From Varibaculum timonense_A (lineage in GTDB: Bacteria; Actinomycetota; Actinomycetes; Actinomycetales; Actinomycetaceae), in the NCBI RefSeq assembly GCF_027694345.1, contig NZ_JAQEVU010000008.1, forward strand, positions 44,725-108,724: 64,000 nt of DNA, read 5' to 3'. Under the pieces are notes generated by a model. That model did no database searches. It was not told the origin of the DNA and saw only the letters and a list, made by a program, of their open reading frames with translations. Of this stretch, positions 1-8,771 are shown in pieces. Within the stretch, counting starts at the first letter, position 1. The number at the start of each line of letters is the position of its first letter. The position numbers and the translations under genes were made by a program.

Positions 1-179
1 GCCAAAACCTTCTGAAGCCGCTCTTTTTTGGGGGCTCCCTGTACTTGCGCGGGTTTTACCGGCGATGTTTTCTCCGCCGGGAGCGGCCTTCTAGCTGGAG
101 CCAATGGGATATCCCCAATAGGACGTCCTAAGCGGTCAACGCCCTCATCACTTTTCTGATACGAGTTCAGATCGCTCAA
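1..179 (-). CDS. rluB: 23S rRNA pseudouridine synthase, RluB-like, N-terminal part (cut by window edge)
   Basis: Only the first ~59 codons lie in the window. The start is read as TTG at 177-179, with AGGAG seven bases upstream. A charged, proline-rich N-terminal extension runs into ERLQKVLA, the usual opening of the S4 RNA-binding domain of RluB/RsuA-type pseudouridine synthases, which modify 23S rRNA in the large ribosomal subunit. The gene is co-directional with scpB, 52 bp downstream of the scpB stop. scpA-scpB-rluB is a well known conserved order in Gram-positive bacteria and supports the call. The catalytic domain is outside the window, so RluB versus a close paralog cannot be told from sequence alone. 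Confidence 0.75.
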   Translation of the reverse strand, partial: MSDLNSYQKSDEGVDRLGRPIGDIPLAPARRPLPAEKTSPVKPAQVQGAPKKERLQKVL

Positions 180-231
180 TTAATTTCTCCTATATTTTTC
201 TAAACTTCCCTTATCCTATCGCGGAGCCAAA

Positions 232-804
232 TTAATCTTTTAGCCGTGCCTCTAATTCATCTAATTCTTCCCTCGCTGGCAGGTGCGGAGCCAAAGGAGG
301 TAACTGATCGAGACCAGTAAGACCCATTCGCTCTAAGAAAGTAACAGTAGTGCCATACAGCACCGCCCCTGAAGGTGCCTTATCCACTTCCTGAATCAAG
401 TCATGGGCAAGTAAAGTTCGTACCACCCCATCTACGTTCACTCCCCTAATACCGGCAATTACGGAACGCGAAACCGGCTGCCGGTAGGCAATCACCGCCA
501 AGGTTTCTAATGCCGGACCAGATAGCTTAGAGGTTCCTCCCTGAATTAAAAATCCGGAAATAATCTCTTCTTGCGCAGCCGCCGAATATATCCGCCAGCC
601 TCCCCCCACGTTACGTAACACGAATCCGTGAGCGCGTCCCGTCTGCCCTGAATACTCCGCAGATAAATAGTTCAAAGCGTCCTGTACCTGCTCTGGGCTA
701 GCCGAAACGGCCTCGCACAGGCGCTCTAAACTGACTGGCTCAGCGGAAATAATCAAAATTGCTTCCAGGGCGGCAAGCAGCTGTTCATCATGGTTTATTG
801 TCAT
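232..804 (-). CDS. scpB: Segregation and condensation protein B
   Basis: This 190-residue protein has the ScpB pattern of two winged-helix domains. The first is around residues 8-80 and the second around 90-165, with the family-typical run LSGPALETLAVIAYRQPVSR followed by IRGVNVDGVVRTLL. ScpB dimers bind the kleisin ScpA and the SMC ATPase to form the bacterial condensin that compacts and separates sister chromosomes. It overlaps the 3' end of scpA by 17 bp, so translational coupling is likely. Length is normal for the family. Confidence 0.95.
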   Translation of the reverse strand: MTINHDEQLLAALEAILIISAEPVSLERLCEAVSASPEQVQDALNYLSAEYSGQTGRAHGFVLRNVGGGWRIYSAAAQEEIISGFLIQGGTSKLSGPALETLAVIAYRQPVSRSVIAGIRGVNVDGVVRTLLAHDLIQEVDKAPSGAVLYGTTVTFLERMGLTGLDQLPPLAPHLPAREELDELEARLKD

Positions 805-1657
805 TTACCGCTCCATAATCATCGAAACTAAGGTTCGTAAAATCCGGAATTTGGTCAGTTTCCAAAGTTACATAGAGCTCTCCGAGAGCTTTTTCTTGAC
901 TTAAATCCACGCAGCGGTGACGGTAAAGCTCCAATAAGGCCAAGAATCTGGTCACCATTTCGGTCGGGTTCTTCGCGGAGCGGGTGAGCTCCCTAAAACT
1001 AGCTTTACCTGCCATAGAGAGTTCTTTCACCAAAATTTGGACTTGCTCGGCCAGGGAAGCCTGGGGCAAGTGCAGATGGGACAGGGATACTTCCGGAGGA
1101 CGGCGGGTGAAGGCTTCGGCGGCGGCGCGGGCTAAATCCTCGGAGGTGAAAGTAATATGCAGAGGCGGCAAAAGGCACGCGAACTTTTCCGGTAACGGGA
1201 CTTCTCTAGGATAGTAAGCCCTACCTTCTCCAATGCGTTCACCAAAGTAGTCGGCAACTTCTTTATAGGCTCGATATTGCAATAATCGCGAAAACAGTAG
1301 GTCACGTGCCTCAAGATATTCAGGATCGAGTTCTTCGGCTTCTTCTCCGGGTAGCAACTGGCTGGCCTTGATGTTGAGCAAAGTTGCCGCAATTTCTAGG
1401 AACTGGGAGGCTTGCGATAAATCCGGAAATGCTTGCATATAGGCAATAAACTCATCGGTTACCTGCGCTAGCGCTACCTCGGTAATATCCAGCTTATTTT
1501 TAATAATCAGGGTCAGCAGTAAATCTAAAGGTCCGGAAAAAACCTCTAAATCCAGCTCGAACCGCGGAACTTTGGGGGAATCGATTACCGAGGAATCTGG
1601 TACCGAGGACGCAGCTAGAGCATTTCCTGCGGGAGTGACGCTAGCCTGTTCAGTCAT
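788..1657 (-). CDS. scpA: Segregation and condensation protein A (kleisin)
   Basis: This 289-residue protein starts with a ~30-residue poorly conserved N-terminus. The ScpA kleisin core follows: FSGPLDLLLTLIIKNKLDITEVALAQVTDEF (given in part) at about residues 40-70, then LLNIKASQLLP. The C-terminal winged helix carries VTRFLALLELYRH. ScpA bridges the two SMC heads and recruits ScpB. The gene lies 16 bp downstream of parA and overlaps scpB, so parA-scpA-scpB-rluB probably form one operon. Confidence 0.95.
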   Translation of the reverse strand: MTEQASVTPAGNALAASSVPDSSVIDSPKVPRFELDLEVFSGPLDLLLTLIIKNKLDITEVALAQVTDEFIAYMQAFPDLSQASQFLEIAATLLNIKASQLLPGEEAEELDPEYLEARDLLFSRLLQYRAYKEVADYFGERIGEGRAYYPREVPLPEKFACLLPPLHITFTSEDLARAAAEAFTRRPPEVSLSHLHLPQASLAEQVQILVKELSMAGKASFRELTRSAKNPTEMVTRFLALLELYRHRCVDLSQEKALGELYVTLETDQIPDFTNLSFDDYGAVNDNKP

Positions 1658-1672
1658 AGTGAAATAGGCTCT

Positions 1673-2533
1673 TTAGGCCGCGTCACCACGAGCAATAACC
1701 TCGCGCGCTAGCTGACGATAGGCGGCAGCTCCCGCGTGTGAGGGGGCAAAAGTAGTAATCGGTTCAGTCGCCACCGAGGCATCTGGGAACTTTATCGTGC
1801 GGCGAATAACGGTTTGATAGACCAGGTCACCGAATGCTTCTTGTAGGCGTTCCATTACTTCGCGTGAATGTAGGGTGCGGGTATCGACCATGGTGGCTAA
1901 AATCCCATCAATTTTAAGTTTCGGGTTAAGCCGGTCACGCACTTTTTCAATCGTTTCTACCAGTAGCGCTACCCCGCGCAGGGCGAAAAATTCGGTTTCC
2001 ATGGGAATCATTACCCCGTGGGCAGCGGTCAAAGCATTAACGGTCAATAGCCCCAGGGAGGGCTGACAGTCAATCAAAATCACATCGTATTTTTCACTGA
2101 CCAAATGGAGAGAACGCGCGAGTGCCATTTCCCGGGCAACCTCGTTCACCATTTGAATCTCAGCTGCCGATAAATCTATATTGGCGGGAGCTAAGTCCAT
2201 ACCGGGAATCGACGTGGGACAGATAACCTGATCTATGGTTACGTTTCTATCTAAAAGCACATTGTAGATGGTGGCATCGAGGTCGTTGCCGTTTACCCCC
2301 AAACCGGCTGTGGCCGCGCCTTGGGGATCGAAATCTACAATCAACACCCGCCGCCCATATTCAGCGAGGGCAGCCGCCAAGTTAATGGTGGTTGTAGTCT
2401 TACCCACTCCACCTTTTTGATTACACATAGCGATAATCCGCGCCGGACCATGCGACTGTAGAGGCGCAGGCGCGGGGAATTGCGTATCTTTCGGGGTTGG
2501 CGGGGGTATCAAACCGGGTTGAATCTCACTCAC
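1673..2533 (-). CDS. ParA/Soj-type chromosome partitioning ATPase
   Basis: This 286-residue protein has a deviant Walker A motif KGGVGKTTT near residue 40, Walker A' VDFDPQG, and Walker B VILIDCQPSLGLLTVNAL. These place it in the ParA/MinD ATPase family. A ~32-residue proline-rich N-terminal tail precedes the domain. The start is GTG at 2533 and its Shine-Dalgarno is weak. In actinobacteria this second ParA-like protein sits next to scpAB away from the origin parAB operon, so it probably acts with condensin rather than with a ParB encoded beside it; no parB is present here. That functional split is inference. Confidence 0.85.
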   Translation of the reverse strand: MSEIQPGLIPPPTPKDTQFPAPAPLQSHGPARIIAMCNQKGGVGKTTTTINLAAALAEYGRRVLIVDFDPQGAATAGLGVNGNDLDATIYNVLLDRNVTIDQVICPTSIPGMDLAPANIDLSAAEIQMVNEVAREMALARSLHLVSEKYDVILIDCQPSLGLLTVNALTAAHGVMIPMETEFFALRGVALLVETIEKVRDRLNPKLKIDGILATMVDTRTLHSREVMERLQEAFGDLVYQTVIRRTIKFPDASVATEPITTFAPSHAGAAAYRQLAREVIARGDAA

Positions 2534-2775
2534 TCTTATAACAATATGACAACCGGAGAAAAATTGTTACCAAGCGGCGTTCTCGTAGCCTGTAATCTCC
2601 CCTCGCTCGGTACCGTGAAATGTAAATCTCACTACCCGCATAGAAAAGACGCAGGCGAAAATAACCACGTTGGTAGAGACTTAAATGCAGTAATGCTCTC
2701 CCAAATACTCTAACTAACTTGCGGGAATGTGGAGCTAAGACCTGATTCGAGCAGTGGCACACAGTGCGGAGATTA

Positions 2776-2886
2776 TTCTTTCTGAGTAGCTGCGGCGCAG
2801 GTAAGACATAATGCTCAGATATTACCCGAGTAGGTACGGTGACGTCCTGTGCGGGGAAATTATTTTATCCGAGTAGGTGCGGTGGG
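2776..2886. repeat. Three degenerate direct repeats upstream of parA
   Basis: The 450-bp gap between xerD and parA contains three related units with core (C)CGAGTAGGTRCGGTG. They start near 2778 (diverged form CTGAGTAGCTGCGGCG), 2822 and 2867, spaced about 44 bp apart and each preceded by an AT-rich ATTA/TTAT stretch. I recognise no parS, ParB or known operator sequence in them. They could be protein-binding sites or remnants of a tandem duplication. Confidence 0.4.
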
Positions 2887-2889
2887 CAT

Positions 2890-2925
2890 AAAGTCTGGGA
2901 AATACCGCGGTATTTCCCAGACTTT
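2890..2925. terminator. 36-bp perfect palindrome, probable xerD terminator
   Basis: Two 18-base arms beginning AAAGTCTGGGAAATACCG form a perfect palindrome with no spacer. It is 60 bp downstream of the xerD stop on the minus strand. The 3' side ends in only three T residues, so a classical Rho-independent terminator is plausible but not certain. A binding site for a dimeric protein is the alternative. Confidence 0.5.
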
Positions 2926-2985
2926 GGGCGGGAGGAAAAATATTTTCGCCGCACTACCCCGCGCCCCGGTAACCGGCACTAATCG

Positions 2986-3939
2986 CTACCGAGCACGCGG
3001 ATGCGTTTCTTGATACACCTCGCGCAACAATGTGGCAGTTACCTTGGTATATATCTGGGTGGTAGTTACATTCACGTGACCGAGTAATTCCTGCACTACC
3101 CTAACGTCCGCGCCGCCCTCTAACATATGGGTGGCAAAAGAATGCCGCAGGCTGTGGGGGGAAACCGCCGTTTCTATGCCCGCTATTTCTGCGCCCTCGC
3201 GAATAATATTCCAGGCACTTTGCCGCGATAAGCGCCCTCCCCGCAAATTCAAAAATAGTGCCGAACTACCCCGGCCTTTTTGGGCTAGCCCCGGGCGCGC
3301 GCGCACCAGATAGGCTTCTAAAGCCTTAACCGCGTATTCTCCTAGCGGCACCAGGCGCTGCTTATTGCCTTTACCGGTTACGGTCACCAGGGTAATCGGA
3401 TTTTCCCCTGCATCTTCTGCCTCCCTGCCAGCTAGTATCCCTAAATCGTCTACATCGAGGGCGCATACTTCACTCACCCTAGCTCCCGACGCATACAGGG
3501 TTTCCAGTAGTGCCCGCGAGCGCAAAGAGGCCAGATCCTCCCCACTAAAGGCTTCCAGTAAAGCGCGGGTTTGCGTGATAGTTAGTGCTTTGGGCAGTGG
3601 ACGCGCTAAGCGGGGATTTTCTAGGCTCTCGGTGGGGTCGGTTTCACTTAGGCGCTCGTTTTGCGCAAAGCCGTGAAATCCGCGCAGAGAGGTCATTAGC
3701 CGCGCAATTGAAGAGGCCGCCAACGGGTTTTTCCCGTCTTCCCCGGCTGCGGCCGCCTGCAAGAACGCCCGCAAAGTTTCGGGGGTGATTTCCGCTAGAG
3801 AATGAACACCGGCGCCGACTAAATATTCGTGGTAACGCGCCAGGTCACGCCGATAGGAGCCGACAGTGTTGTTTGATAATCCTCGTTCAATCGCCAGGTG
3901 ATCTAAATATGCTTCGCTCGCCTGCTCGATTTCGTCCAT
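2986..3939 (-). CDS. xerD: Tyrosine recombinase XerD
   Basis: This 317-residue site-specific recombinase resolves chromosome dimers at dif together with XerC. The N-terminal SAM-like DNA-binding domain covers about residues 5-95 (YLDHLAIERGLSNNTVGSYRRDL). The catalytic domain follows, with the first Arg in LYASGARVSEVCAL, the Lys in VTGKGNKQRLVPLG, and the HxxR box HSLRHSFATHMLEGGADVR. The HVNVTTTQIYTKV segment ends with the nucleophilic Tyr. All catalytic residues are visible. The actinobacterial neighbourhood xerD-parA-scpAB supports XerD over XerC or a phage integrase. Confidence 0.9.
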   Translation of the reverse strand: MDEIEQASEAYLDHLAIERGLSNNTVGSYRRDLARYHEYLVGAGVHSLAEITPETLRAFLQAAAAGEDGKNPLAASSIARLMTSLRGFHGFAQNERLSETDPTESLENPRLARPLPKALTITQTRALLEAFSGEDLASLRSRALLETLYASGARVSEVCALDVDDLGILAGREAEDAGENPITLVTVTGKGNKQRLVPLGEYAVKALEAYLVRARPGLAQKGRGSSALFLNLRGGRLSRQSAWNIIREGAEIAGIETAVSPHSLRHSFATHMLEGGADVRVVQELLGHVNVTTTQIYTKVTATLLREVYQETHPRAR

Positions 3940-4063
3940 AGGGCTATTTTAGAGGGAGCAGCCACTTTTATTTGAGCACCACCGGTGACAAAAGCGGTTT
4001 TCCGGCATCAGTTTGCCACCAAGGTGATAATAGAATCATCGTTGATTTTAGGAGTGATGATTT

Positions 4064-4351
4064 ATGGCGTTATTCGCGATTGAATACTTTTATGACTCGA
4101 CTGCTGCCGAAAAAATGGATGAGGTGCGTCCTGACCACCGCGCGCATCTGCGCGACCTGCATTCTCAAGGCATAGTAAAACTGGTGGGTTCTTGGGTAAA
4201 TGATTCCCAACCCGGCGCGCTAATCGCGGTGGAAGCTGAATCCGGCGAGGATGCCCTGGCCGCTTTAGCTAAGGATCCCTTCTTCCTGGCGGGTTTCATT
4301 ACGAGTCGCAAAGTACACCAGTGGAACGTAATCATCGGAGAAATCGCCTAG
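4064..4351 (+). CDS. YciI-like small protein
   Basis: This 95-residue protein has the ferredoxin-like alpha/beta fold pattern of the YciI family. It reads FAIEYFYDSTAAEKMDEVRPDHRAHL, with the family's conserved His at the end of the first helix, then GSWVNDSQPGALIAVEAESGEDALAALAKDPFF. Members are small cytoplasmic proteins of largely unknown role. A GGAGTGAT Shine-Dalgarno sits just upstream of the ATG. It stands alone between xerD and a minus-strand ATPase gene, with no operon partner. Confidence 0.8.
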   Translation: MALFAIEYFYDSTAAEKMDEVRPDHRAHLRDLHSQGIVKLVGSWVNDSQPGALIAVEAESGEDALAALAKDPFFLAGFITSRKVHQWNVIIGEIA

Positions 4352-4484
4352 TCATAGCGCTCTTAGCGGAATCTGGATTTAACTCCGGCAGCTGGTACGC
4401 CCTCTAATTGCTTTCTTTCGCGCGAGCTGAAGGATTTTATCCCTGCCACCTCTGTGCATAAACTGCTGCCAGGATGCAGAACTG

Positions 4485-5768
4485 TTAAGGCTTGAGGGAG
4501 GTGGCCGGAAGTATGTAGATTCCGGTTTCTTTATCCTGCATTACGGCTTGCAGGTGTCCGACGATAATCCCCATTACTTTCGGTTTCTTTTTCGCGTAGC
4601 GGTAGAAACGAGTAAGACTGGTTATTGCGTCTTTGATGCTGCCATCACTTAATTTAATTTCAAAAGCCGCATAGTCGCCATTCTTAAATTCGAGGATGGC
4701 ATCAACTTCATCACCAGAAACGTTGTCGCGGAAATGGAAAAGATGCCCTTCGTGATAGTCGGCATAAATTCGTAAATCTCGTTCCACGAGTGCCTCAAAT
4801 AGTAGTCCAAAAGTTTCATGGTCATGCAGCAGTTTTTCAACACTCAGACCTAGGCTTGCACAACAAAGGGAAGGATCCACCAGATGCCTTTTCGCGGCTT
4901 TCCCAATTCTTGCTGAGGAACGGTAATTAAGACTGAAGGCTTCTTGATTTGCGGTCAGATATAAACTATCGAGGACGCTGAGGTAATCTGCGATGGTTGC
5001 ACGACTTTCGATTAACTCATCTTGGTTTTCATATTCTTCGATATCTTTAACCAGGGTTTTGTTTCCGACTAAAGTTGATTCATTCCTGGAAAGCGAACGT
5101 AAAAGCATACGCATCTTGTGCGGATTACGTTTCCTTCCTGCCCCTTCATGCATATCTTTAGTTACCAAAGAATCAATATAACTCTCGGGAATAACTGCGC
5201 AATCTTCCTCCGCCATATCGATGTTTTCTGGCCACCCCCCTCTCACGATGAGGCGGGCAAGTTTTTCCAGGTTCACATCGCCCACGTATCCCGTTTTAAC
5301 CGTTCCTTGCAATAGGCTAGACAGAGATACTTCTCCGGTGGAATCACCTGATTCATACAGACTCATAGGATGCATGCGCTGGGTTACTATTCTTCCTACC
5401 CCAGAGTGGAATACCTTGTGCTCACCTTCATTGACTTTCAAAGCGGTTGAACCAGTCAGGAGAAATTTCCCTTTTTTCCGATCCGTGTCACACTCATGCC
5501 GTACTGCATCCCAAATCTCGGGAACAATCTGCCATTCATCAATCAATTGAGGACTTTGATGAGTAAAAATGTATTTGGGATTAACCCCTGCCAGGTCACG
5601 CTGACTTCGATCCGTTAGATAACTCACGCTATTTGCATGCGCCAAGCTTGTCCAGGTCTTTCCGCACCACTTCGGTCCCTCAACACAGACAGCTCCGAAG
5701 ATGTTTAAGTATCTTGCGATTTTTTCGTCAATAAGTCTTGACCGATATCCTGGTTTTATTAAGCTCAT
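4485..5768 (-). CDS. AAA+ ATPase with DUF4143 C-terminal domain
   Basis: This 427-residue member of the widespread AAA_14/DUF4143 ATPases has a Walker A variant GPKWCGKTWT near residue 33. An arginine/Walker B region IFTHQSPQLIDEWQIVPEIWDAVR follows near 70-95. The DUF4143 part toward the C-terminus contains FLFHFRDNVSGDEVDAILEF-like elements (here LFHFRDNVSGDEVDAILEF), reminiscent of a PD-(D/E)XK-type fold. Function of the family is unknown; such genes are often horizontally acquired. It has no co-directional neighbour and is preceded by an unusual tandem repeat array. It could belong to a defence or toxin-antitoxin context, but that is not shown here. Confidence 0.85.
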   Translation of the reverse strand: MSLIKPGYRSRLIDEKIARYLNIFGAVCVEGPKWCGKTWTSLAHANSVSYLTDRSQRDLAGVNPKYIFTHQSPQLIDEWQIVPEIWDAVRHECDTDRKKGKFLLTGSTALKVNEGEHKVFHSGVGRIVTQRMHPMSLYESGDSTGEVSLSSLLQGTVKTGYVGDVNLEKLARLIVRGGWPENIDMAEEDCAVIPESYIDSLVTKDMHEGAGRKRNPHKMRMLLRSLSRNESTLVGNKTLVKDIEEYENQDELIESRATIADYLSVLDSLYLTANQEAFSLNYRSSARIGKAAKRHLVDPSLCCASLGLSVEKLLHDHETFGLLFEALVERDLRIYADYHEGHLFHFRDNVSGDEVDAILEFKNGDYAAFEIKLSDGSIKDAITSLTRFYRYAKKKPKVMGIIVGHLQAVMQDKETGIYILPATSLKP

Positions 5769-5800
5769 TACCCCACCTCTAAAAGAAGTCTACCTGGGCA

Positions 5801-5892
5801 TTGAGCACTTTTCAAGCAATTCATTGTGCACTTTTCAGAGAATTTGTTGAGCACTTTTCAAGCAATTCACTGAGCACTTTTCAGAGAATTGT
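5801..5892. repeat. Four 23-bp tandem repeats upstream of the DUF4143 ATPase gene
   Basis: Units begin at about 5801, 5824, 5847 and 5870, exactly 23 bp apart, and share core TGAGCACTTTTCA. Units alternate between AAGCAATTCA and GAGAATTTG tails, so the array is really two copies of a 46-bp unit. It lies 33 bp upstream of the start of the minus-strand ATPase gene, in its promoter region. Nothing else is seen between here and the next gene stop at 6076. Confidence 0.8.
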
Positions 5893-6075
5893 TCCTATGA
5901 GTAGTCAGAGGATTACTACCTCCCTGCTAACGCATTACGTTATTAACGCTAGACGTTAAATTTGAATTCGACTTTATTCCCTTGGCTATACGTGCACTCT
6001 GACCTCAAACGAAGACACGCTCTGGCTCACCTCTGAGATCAATTACAGCAAATACCCTCACACGCAAAAACTTGG

Positions 6076-8628
6076 TTACGACTGGTATTTCTTCACTCTC
6101 TTCAGCCATTTTGCAATGACTTCAATTTCGTCCTCTAGCTCTTTGACATCCGGTGGAACGTAATTAAGTTCAGGATGAGGATCGTGCCGTGACGCCCACC
6201 CAGAGATGCGACTGTAGGAGTCATCATAGGTTTTCACGTCTTCTTCTGTTACACGACCAATGATTCGCAGTTTCCCAACTCGGACTTCTAAAGATTTATA
6301 GTCAACCAGTGGCTCGGCGATAACCTGGCTGATTATGCGCTCCCAGGTCTGCGACATGTGGCCTGCAATATCTTGGGTTGCTCGCAGATAGTCCGCCTCA
6401 CTCATCCCCTTCTCATTGCGGCGCAAAGTCGCAACTTTCTCCCGGAGAGCATTGACACGTTGGGCAGCATCCTTCGCGGTCCAGGGATGGTGCAAAGTCG
6501 TGTAACCTGGCCCCAATTCCCTCCGTTTTTCAATGCCTCGTGTAGCAAATTTGACACTGGACTCGTCTGCCGCTTTATGCAGGAACATGGTGAAGGCTAC
6601 GTCATGCGTGAACACCACAACTTGCCTATTTTTAGCTAGCTCTACGATGCGCCTCGCAACAGACTCGCGCTTCATATGGTCAAGGGAAGAAACCGGATCA
6701 TCGAAAAACAGAGCCGACTTACTCGCGTCGAAGTGAGCCTCTGTGAGAAAACCTGCAAAACCGAGTGAGGTCTGTTCCCCTTCAGATAAGACATGCTCGA
6801 GCCTTCCACGATGGGCACCCACCAAATCTGCCTTGTGGAGTAGAGTTCCTTTTTGGGCTCTGGTGCATCCGAACGTGACGCGTTCCAGGCCGAGCTTCTT
6901 CGCCTCGCGCGTGAAGTATTGGCTCGCCTCCCCAGTTACGTATTTCTGGGTGAGTTCTTTCACCTTCTCAGTGATTTGACGAGAGTTAGTCTCCGAAAGT
7001 CTTTCATCGAGCTTCGCCAACTCCTGAAGTCTAGTTCGTTCCGTTTCTATAAGTTGCCGCCCGTCCCGCATCGCAATCTGATCACGCAGTTGGCATTCTC
7101 TCGACTTTGCTTGGGCCAGTTTTTGTTTGAAACTCTCTGCGTCCACTTTTTTGCCTTGTTCACGGCAGGAAGCGGCTTCTTTACGCAGAGCAGAGACAGC
7201 GACAATAACCTCAACACGTTTCGGCTTTCCGTCAGACAATAGTGCGAACTTACGATTATCTAACACCTCTATTATCGAATCAATTTTTTCCGTATCGATC
7301 TCTGCAATGTGCTTTAACTTCTCAATAGCCCTTTGCACAGTGGCTGGTTCGACCTCTACTCCGTCAATTTCCTTCCTAAAGGCAGCTGCCTTTTCCTGTG
7401 CAGCTTGTGCTTCTTGAGCCGTCGTGTCCATGACAAACTGTTGGAATCTCATAAGACGTTCTGCGGCATCAGTGCCTAGCGCCTGTTGGCACAGAACACA
7501 GACTGCCCCGTCAGTGGTATGTGGGAAGTCGTGATTCCGATAAGCCACCTTCGAATATGATTCCGCTGCCCTCCACAGTGCCTTCCATGCCTGTGACCCA
7601 ACTTCGCTCAGGGGCTCTTTGTTGTCGAACGCCTCAGACGAGGCAAGATCCGCTGCCCTCTGCGCAGTTTCAGCCTTCTCGGTCAGCTCTCTCAGCTGCG
7701 TCTCGGCTTGAACTCCAATATTTTTGTCGATCTCCTCCAAATGATCAGCGATCAAATCGAGAGCCTCAGCTGCCTCTTTCAGACGATCTCTTTCTTTAGT
7801 TGGATCGATTTCTCGAAGGCGAGAAACCTCTTTCATCTGTTTCTCAAGGAGCTCAGCCACGTCGGATGGGCAGGCGACTGCTGCTGTCAACTCATCGTCC
7901 GTTGTAGCAGCATTCAGCCCTTTAAGGAACTTCTCTCCAGCACTCCCTACGCTAACCTCAGGCAGAGATCCACTATTGCTTTTCTGTTCCTTCCACTTCG
8001 AAAGCACTTTATGCACACCGACACATACCTTCCCGAGCTCCTCCAATAGCTGCACAGCCGAGGGACGGTAAGAAATCTCCGTTTCTTTGGTCAGGTAGGT
8101 ATCTCCGCAGTGCTCGTCATAGAAGGCAACGCGACTGAAGTCAGGGTCAGCCGATTGGCCTAACTGGGCCGTTCTCTCAGTATCGCCAACCTGAAAAATG
8201 ACTTTACCTGACGGGGAATCATCCGTATCAGCGAATACATCAGGGAGAATGTCACCCTTATGGCGCGCACGAACTATTGAACGAATCACCCGGGCATAAC
8301 CGGACTTACCACTACCGTTGTTTCCAAACACCACGGTGAGACCATCTGGTTCAAATGTAAGTTCTTGGTCAGCGGCAAGGCGATTAACATTCGTGAGTTC
8401 TTTCACCGCAACTATGCGAACCGACTCATCTTTTGTTGTCTCTGAAGGTACGAGTTTTGCAAACCAACCACCATTAGGCGCCGACTCAGGTTCTTGGAGC
8501 AAGCTTTTTGCGATCTCCTCATAGTCTTGCTCATCAAGAGGCCCTTCGGTGGCCATACGAGCCAAAGCCTTCTGTTGCCACCAAGGTCTCGACACTGCCC
8601 ATTGCAACACATCCTCGTAAGCTGTCAT
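6076..8628 (-). CDS. AAA_13-type ATPase with zinc-hook-like CxxC, RloC/PrrC-like
   Basis: This 850-residue SMC/Rad50-like ABC-type ATPase has Walker A GNNGSGKS at residues 102-109 and a coiled-coil-rich centre (~255-345 and 390-570). A CVLC zinc-hook-like motif sits at 377-380. The ABC signature LSEGEQTSLGF is at 614, Walker B ALFFDDPVSSLD at 639-650 and the switch His in FTHD at 673-676. A C-terminal ~150-residue domain ends with a conserved-looking SRHDPHPE segment. This architecture matches AAA_13 proteins, which include the anticodon nucleases PrrC and RloC; RloC is known to carry a zinc hook. I cannot place the Arg-Glu-His nuclease triad with confidence. It stands alone with no restriction genes adjacent. 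A role in phage defence is inference. Confidence 0.75.
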   Translation of the reverse strand: MTAYEDVLQWAVSRPWWQQKALARMATEGPLDEQDYEEIAKSLLQEPESAPNGGWFAKLVPSETTKDESVRIVAVKELTNVNRLAADQELTFEPDGLTVVFGNNGSGKSGYARVIRSIVRARHKGDILPDVFADTDDSPSGKVIFQVGDTERTAQLGQSADPDFSRVAFYDEHCGDTYLTKETEISYRPSAVQLLEELGKVCVGVHKVLSKWKEQKSNSGSLPEVSVGSAGEKFLKGLNAATTDDELTAAVACPSDVAELLEKQMKEVSRLREIDPTKERDRLKEAAEALDLIADHLEEIDKNIGVQAETQLRELTEKAETAQRAADLASSEAFDNKEPLSEVGSQAWKALWRAAESYSKVAYRNHDFPHTTDGAVCVLCQQALGTDAAERLMRFQQFVMDTTAQEAQAAQEKAAAFRKEIDGVEVEPATVQRAIEKLKHIAEIDTEKIDSIIEVLDNRKFALLSDGKPKRVEVIVAVSALRKEAASCREQGKKVDAESFKQKLAQAKSRECQLRDQIAMRDGRQLIETERTRLQELAKLDERLSETNSRQITEKVKELTQKYVTGEASQYFTREAKKLGLERVTFGCTRAQKGTLLHKADLVGAHRGRLEHVLSEGEQTSLGFAGFLTEAHFDASKSALFFDDPVSSLDHMKRESVARRIVELAKNRQVVVFTHDVAFTMFLHKAADESSVKFATRGIEKRRELGPGYTTLHHPWTAKDAAQRVNALREKVATLRRNEKGMSEADYLRATQDIAGHMSQTWERIISQVIAEPLVDYKSLEVRVGKLRIIGRVTEEDVKTYDDSYSRISGWASRHDPHPELNYVPPDVKELEDEIEVIAKWLKRVKKYQS

Positions 8629-8771
8629 CTATGCGCTCCCTCACTCGTCGCTACACAGGGAGAAGAAATGCTTGGCGTATTGCAAGCCTGCAGGCCGTAG
8701 TTTCTGCAACAACGCCCTCGGTCTCATGCATTGGCGTACTCTCCTCGCTCACGGCGACGTCTCCGCTCGTC

